Assembly: GCA_021818605.1 (NCBI GenBank)
Contig: JAKAUH010000750.1
Coordinates: 1-9,762, forward strand
Reading direction: 5' to 3'
DNA length: 9,762 nt
Origin: Planctomycetota bacterium
GTDB lineage: Bacteria > Planctomycetota > Planctomycetia > Isosphaerales > Isosphaeraceae
The notes below the pieces were generated by a model. That model saw only the letters and a list, made by a program, of their open reading frames with translations, searched no databases and was not told where the DNA came from. Made by a program: the position numbers and the translations under genes. Shown in pieces: positions 6,755-9,762 of this stretch; position 1 is the first letter of the stretch, and the number at the start of each line of letters is the position of its first letter.

Positions 6755-7819
6755 TCACAGGCTCCCCGCTCCGATGATCTCGCCGCCGGCTCGGGTGGCG
6801 ATCGCCCACCAGGTTCCCGGGGCGACGCTGTCCTTGACGAACCGCACCGAGCCGTCCAGGAAGCCGACGTTCACGCCTCCGGGGTGGAACGAGCTGGCGC
6901 CGACACACACCGCGCTCCATTCGATCGGGTACGCCTGGCCCTGGAACACGCAGGCGTTCCGATTCGGCGGCATGATGTGCGAGTAGCCGCCGCCCTGTCC
7001 GGCGGAGTCGGTGCCCCAGATCTGCCCCTTGTTGTCGAACCCGGCGAGGGCCGTCGCGGCCTGGCAGGCATTGATATAGGAGAGGAGAGGGACATCAACG
7101 TCTTTCTTCGGCACCGGCAGGGCCATCCGGTACACCTGGTTCGGCCCCCGGTCCGTCGTGCCGTTCCTGCCGCGGATCATCTCGCTCCAGATCGCGGTGC
7201 TGGAGGTCCCATCCGTGACGGATGCCAGTGTGATCGTCGGTGCCAGGCCCGCCACGCTGGGCACGCTCCCGGCTCCCATGAAGTACGCCGGCCCGTCGTA
7301 CCGGCCGCCGTGATTCGTGGGCGTGGTGCCCAGGTTGTTGGGATAACTCGTGTACCCGATCTGCCGCGTCCCCGCGCCGACGACGTCATCGGTCCCGCAC
7401 GGCACGTTCGCATCCGACGGGCAGAGGAACACGTCGACCATCGTTGTCAGACTTGTGGCGTTCGGCGGCGCCTGCTGGAAGAAGCTCACGTTCATCGCGT
7501 CGAACAGCGCACCGTGCTCGAGGTACGGCAACACCCGCGCCTTCATGCTGAAGTTGTTCGACCACTCGGGCCCCGTCGCCGCCGCCGGCGGCAAGGCGCG
7601 GTTGGCATCACAGTACCCCTGCACCGCCAGCCCGAGCTGCTTGAGATTGTTCACGCACCGCGACCGCCGCGCCGCCTCGCGCGCCGCCTGCACCGCCGGC
7701 AGCAACAGCGCGACCAGCACGCCAATGATCGCGATCACCACCAGCAGCTCGATCAGCGTGAACCCGCCCCGCCGGTCCCGATCCCGGTCCCGATGCGACA
7801 AGGCCATAAATGCACTCAT
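6755..7819 (-). CDS. DUF1559 prepilin-like exported protein
   Basis: This 354-residue protein starts at the ATG at 7819, with AAGGAG at 7834-7829 and 9 nt spacing. An in-frame ATG at 7921 gives a 34-residue extension of poor character, and the ATG at 7807 has no ribosome binding site. The leader MSAFMALSHRDRDRDRRGG ends at a type IV prepilin peptidase site (G19/F20). FTLIELLVVIAIIGVLVA follows, with the conserved Glu at mature position 5 and the usual AVQAAREAARRSRCVNNLKQ. The DUF1559 body includes VFLCPSDAN, TDGTSSTAIWSEMI, and the family's C-terminal signature FHPGGVNVGFLDGSVRFV (H-x-G-G and DGS). Length is typical of the family. Planctomycetes encode many such proteins. They are thought to be processed like pseudopilins and displayed or assembled at the cell envelope, but the exact role is unknown. 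It is transcribed alone, with repeats on its 3' side and the long repeat-bearing gap on its 5' side. Confidence 0.95.
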   Translation of the reverse strand: MSAFMALSHRDRDRDRRGGFTLIELLVVIAIIGVLVALLLPAVQAAREAARRSRCVNNLKQLGLAVQGYCDANRALPPAAATGPEWSNNFSMKARVLPYLEHGALFDAMNVSFFQQAPPNATSLTTMVDVFLCPSDANVPCGTDDVVGAGTRQIGYTSYPNNLGTTPTNHGGRYDGPAYFMGAGSVPSVAGLAPTITLASVTDGTSSTAIWSEMIRGRNGTTDRGPNQVYRMALPVPKKDVDVPLLSYINACQAATALAGFDNKGQIWGTDSAGQGGGYSHIMPPNRNACVFQGQAYPIEWSAVCVGASSFHPGGVNVGFLDGSVRFVKDSVAPGTWWAIATRAGGEIIGAGSL

Positions 7820-8052
7820 GGCTCTCCGCTCCTTCCGGACTGACCGACCGATCCAGCCGATGCCCGCCGCTGGCGCCCGGCGTCCAACGACAATCGTACG
7901 AGAGAATCCCCGGAGCGTCAACGAGGTGTCGCCGGTCGCCGTCAGGGCGATGCCGTTGTTGCGTCCATGCGTCCATCACGGGTCGGGTTGAGCGTCTCAC
8001 GGTCCCTCAATCGCGGCCGACCAGGACACTCGAGCGAAATGCATGCACCTCC
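7820..8052. other. Gap upstream of the DUF1559 gene, nothing recognised
   Basis: This stretch should contain the promoter of the DUF1559 gene on the minus strand, but I see no convincing hexamers, operator or RNA structure. No open frame here has coding character apart from the unlikely N-terminal extension of the DUF1559 gene to 7921. Confidence 0.4.
7829..7834 (-). promoter_or_regulatory. Ribosome binding site of the DUF1559 gene
   Basis: AAGGAG on the minus strand, 9 nt before the ATG at 7819. It supports this start over the in-frame ATGs at 7921 and 7807. Confidence 0.65.
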
Positions 8053-8053
8053 A

Positions 8054-8466
8054 GAATCAGGGAGGTCGAACTCCCTGCGGTTTGTGAAGGAGCCGTGAAG
8101 ATTGGGTTCGTTCGCGCGATTTCCAGGGTTCTGGGCCCTCCAGATGCACGGAGGAGGCACGAAGATTGGGTTCGTTCGCGCGCTTTTTGGAGGTCCTGGT
8201 CCTGCGGAATCCGTGAAGAAATCGTGAAGATTGGGTTCGTTCGCGCGCTTTTCGGGGGCCCTGCTGCTTCTGGATGCACGGATGAACCATGAAGATTGGG
8301 TTCGTTCGCGCGCTTTTCGGGGGCCCTGCTGCTTCTGGATGCACGGATGAACCATGAAGATTGGGTTCGTTCGCGCGCTTTCGGGGTCCGTCGCCTCGCT
8401 GCTGAATGTGAAGGATACGTGAAGATTGGGTTCGTTCGCGCGCTTTTGCATCCTCTCTGTCTTCTC
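8054..8466. repeat. Regular 65-bp tandem array with invariant core (CRISPR-like, not CRISPR)
   Basis: The core GATTGGGTTCGTTCGCGCG, extended left by GTGAA or variants, occurs six times. The 24-bp cores start at 8095, 8159, 8224, 8289, 8354 and 8419, giving a period of 64 then 65 bp four times. The 19-base part is identical in all six copies, and from the second copy it is followed by CTTT. The segments between cores are 40-41 bp and are diverged relatives of each other. They share an initial T-rich part, a GG(G)-CCT patch and an ending like GGATGCACGGATGAACC or GAATCCGTGAAGAAATC. Two of them (8248-8288 and 8313-8353) are identical. The period is not a multiple of three, so it is not a protein repeat. 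Peptides such as ARTNPIF, ANEPNLH and ERTQSS on the minus strand are translations of the core. I recall similar strings as spurious proteins in planctomycetes. Function unknown. Confidence 0.9.
8058..8077. other. Hairpin at the left end of the 65-bp array
   Basis: CAGGGAG (8058-8064) and CTCCCTG (8071-8075 plus TG to 8077) form a perfect 7-bp stem with a 6-nt loop. It lies where the first between-core segment of the array would begin. The next segment also has a small stem, TCTGG with CCAGA at 8130-8144. No T-run follows, so it is not called a terminator. Confidence 0.45.
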
Positions 8467-9015
8467 CTCCCTGGCCGCCCGGCGGCCGAACTACCATTCA
8501 TGTGCTTGATGTAATGAATGTCTGCCGGCAAGCACAGAGATGCCCAGGGGAACTACGCCAGCAAGCGACCTTCCCAGTATGCGTGCTATCGTATGCGCGT
8601 GTTCCCGTGGGATCACCTACCGCCATGGATGTTCCGTCATCGCTGGCGGATTCGCTTTTTTACCTTCGACCGATTTGCCAAAGACTGCACCGATATCTTA
8701 TTATAGACGTCGTTTTGCCGCTAGTGGTTCCCCAAGTTTTTCCAAATTCTCTATTTTTCCCATGATGGCATTCGGTTTACGGGATGAACGGTCTCCGATG
8801 TCATTCATTGGCCGGACGTTCTGGGGCGTGTGCCGGCCGGTGGGATGCGAGGCGGTGGGGCGGCGAAGGCTGGTGAGCCGTCGTTGACGTGCCGGTCGAC
8901 TCTGGCTACCGTGGCCGCCGCGGGTGGCCGAGCACCGGCCCAGCGACGGCAGGCGAAGGCGTCAGGGCGGGTCCAGACGGCCAGGCATGGAGCCTCGAGG
9001 GGAATGGAGTCTCCG
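8467..9015. other. Gene-poor gap with an AT-rich island (8641-8820)
   Basis: This 550-bp gap has no convincing gene. Counting bases, 84 of 180 at 8641-8820 are G or C (47 percent), far below the surrounding sequence. It contains T-runs such as GCTTTTTTACC near 8653 and TTTTTCCAAATTCTC near 8736. Open frames from 8502, 8518 and 8540 cross it, but they lack ribosome binding sites and resemble no family I know. The island may be the decayed end of a foreign element or an AT-rich regulatory region for the gene at 9016. From 8821 to 9015 the sequence is again GC-rich and I see nothing in it except the ribosome binding site of the next gene. Confidence 0.5.
8675..8704 (+). promoter_or_regulatory. 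Possible sigma-70-type promoter
   Basis: TTGCCA (8675-8680) and TATTAT (8699-8704) are separated by 18 bp, each one mismatch from the consensus hexamers. They lie in the AT-rich island, on the strand of the gene starting at 9016, about 310 bp upstream. AT-rich DNA yields such matches by chance, and planctomycete promoters are poorly known, so this is a weak call. Confidence 0.25.
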
Positions 9016-9762
9016 ATGTTCATGGCACTTGCGATGGCGGCGTGTCTCGGGCTGGCGGGTCAATCGTCGGCCGGGTCGGACGGTCCGGAGCTGACCGTCA
9101 TCGGCTCCCGGGGCGAGCGGGTGCAGGTGCGGCAGGGCGCGATCGGGTGCGGTTGCAACGATCCGACGCACGGGGGTAGGTCGACCCCGCGCGAAGTCGC
9201 GGTGAACGAGCGGCTGGTCTTCCTGCGCAGATCCACGTATGTGATGATCATTCCCCTGGAAAACATCGACCGCCTGGCGATCCGGCGGGATCGGTCGAGC
9301 GCCGGCGCCGACGCCGGCGCCGGTGTCGGCGCCTCGATGGGATACCCGGTCGATCTCACGATGATCGACGGCCATTTCCTGGAAGGCCGTCTGCTGAATC
9401 GGGGGCCACTGTTGGGTCGGGTCGCGGGCCGGGCGGTGTCGATCCCGCTTGAGCGGGTGAATTCGGTGAGGGTCGGCGGCCGTCGCGATGTTGCCGCGGA
9501 ACTGCCGGTCGACCCGCCGGCGCATCGGGGTGAGCTGGTCGTGCGAACGGGGAGCCGGCGGGTCTTGCTGTCGCTTTCGAAGATCGGGTTCGCCTCGGCA
9601 TCGCCCTGCCCTCATCGGGCGGCGCTGCCGCGGCTGAAGGGGGACTCGCTTCGCGGCACGAGGGCGACCGTGTTCCCGATCGAGCGCATGGCCTCGCTCT
9701 ATCCCCTCGTCTCGTCGCCCAGCCGGCTGAAGGTGTTCATGCTCGGGGTGAAGCTCGACAGC
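9016..9762 (+). CDS. Unrecognised, probably exported beta-rich protein (3' partial)
   Basis: A frame opens at the ATG at 9016 and stays open for 249 codons to the window edge. GGAG at 9006-9009 lies 6 nt before it. In-frame ATGs at 9004 and 9022 are alternatives. The first residues (MFMALAMAACLGLAG) are hydrophobic and look like a short signal peptide, or a lipoprotein signal with Cys10 in a non-standard MAAC box, but there is no basic n-region. The rest alternates short hydrophobic strands with turns, and three segments end in a similar motif: IPLENIDRLAI (79-89), IPLERVNSVRV (143-153) and FPIERMASLYP (220-230). That suggests repeated small beta units. A Cys-x-Cys pair lies at 45/47 (GCGCNDPTHGG), and an Ala-Gly linker at about 96-106 (AGADAGAGVGA). 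I do not recognise the family and assign no function. Coding is supported by the long open frame, GC-rich third positions and the ribosome binding site. Confidence 0.72.
   Translation, partial: MFMALAMAACLGLAGQSSAGSDGPELTVIGSRGERVQVRQGAIGCGCNDPTHGGRSTPREVAVNERLVFLRRSTYVMIIPLENIDRLAIRRDRSSAGADAGAGVGASMGYPVDLTMIDGHFLEGRLLNRGPLLGRVAGRAVSIPLERVNSVRVGGRRDVAAELPVDPPAHRGELVVRTGSRRVLLSLSKIGFASASPCPHRAALPRLKGDSLRGTRATVFPIERMASLYPLVSSPSRLKVFMLGVKLDS

Noticed and set aside
6458..7843. Plus-strand open frame of about 460 codons opposite the DUF1559 gene
   Set aside because: It runs through the heptamer array and the antisense of a clear DUF1559 protein, and its composition is not protein-like.
7817..7921. 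Longer N-terminus of the DUF1559 protein from the ATG at 7921
   Set aside because: It would place 53 residues before the prepilin cleavage site, and the ATG at 7819 has a good ribosome binding site.
8095..8442. CRISPR array (six evenly spaced repeats of 24-29 bp with 40-41 bp between them)
   Set aside because: The between-core segments are related to each other, two are identical, and no cas gene is seen. It is a tandem repeat with a conserved core.
7942..8531. Three overlapping minus-strand open frames with ARTNPIF, ANEPNLH and ERTQSS strings
   Set aside because: The 65-bp period is not a multiple of three, so the same core appears in all three frames. These are repeat translations and not genes.
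8502..8765. Possible 87-codon gene in the AT-rich island (GTG start), and overlapping frames from 8518 and 8540
   Set aside because: No ribosome binding site, no recognisable family, and three frames open at once. Not supported as coding.
1..9762. tRNA, rRNA, riboswitch, insertion sequence or defence-system genes
   Set aside because: I looked for them on both strands and saw no tRNA-like cloverleaf, transposase motif or known defence protein in the window.

Overview
The window looks like a piece of a planctomycete chromosome, most likely from the Isosphaeraceae/Gemmataceae side. This is inferred from protein families and not from any marker gene. It is very GC-rich and carries three hallmarks of the group. 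These are a membrane-anchored Ser/Thr kinase with a TPR tail, two exported TPR proteins, and a DUF1559 prepilin-like protein with a GFTLIELLVVIAIIG leader. The intergenic gaps are full of short structured repeats.

Layout: (1) 1-2283, + strand, C-terminal part of a Ser/Thr kinase with a transmembrane anchor and TPR region, cut by the window edge. (2) 2284-2781, a cluster of eight small GTCAGGC/GCCTGAC hairpins between convergent genes, plus the leftover 5' end of a gene resembling the next one. (3) 2782-4311, - strand, exported TPR protein A. (4) 4312-4550, a gap holding two inverted copies of a 28-bp hairpin element whose stems differ by a compensatory base pair. (5) 4551-6290, - strand, exported TPR protein B with an SH3-like domain. 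(6) 6304-6754, a gap with a 7/19-bp tandem repeat. (7) 6755-7819, - strand, DUF1559 protein. (8) 7820-9015, 1.2 kb without a convincing gene. It holds a strikingly regular 65-bp tandem array that mimics a CRISPR array but is not one, then an AT-rich island. (9) 9016-9762, + strand, the start of an unrecognised, probably exported beta-rich protein that runs off the window.

No clear operon or pathway links the genes. TPR A and TPR B share orientation and C-terminal architecture and are probably paralogues from tandem duplication. A 39-bp remnant of the 5' end of TPR A lies just beyond that gene's stop, suggesting a third copy was lost. The kinase, the TPR proteins and the DUF1559 protein are all predicted to act at or beyond the cytoplasmic membrane. 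Their partners cannot be read from the sequence.

The most interesting material is non-coding. Four separate repeat families occupy four gene boundaries. One of them appears to have supplied the stop codon and last codons of the kinase gene.
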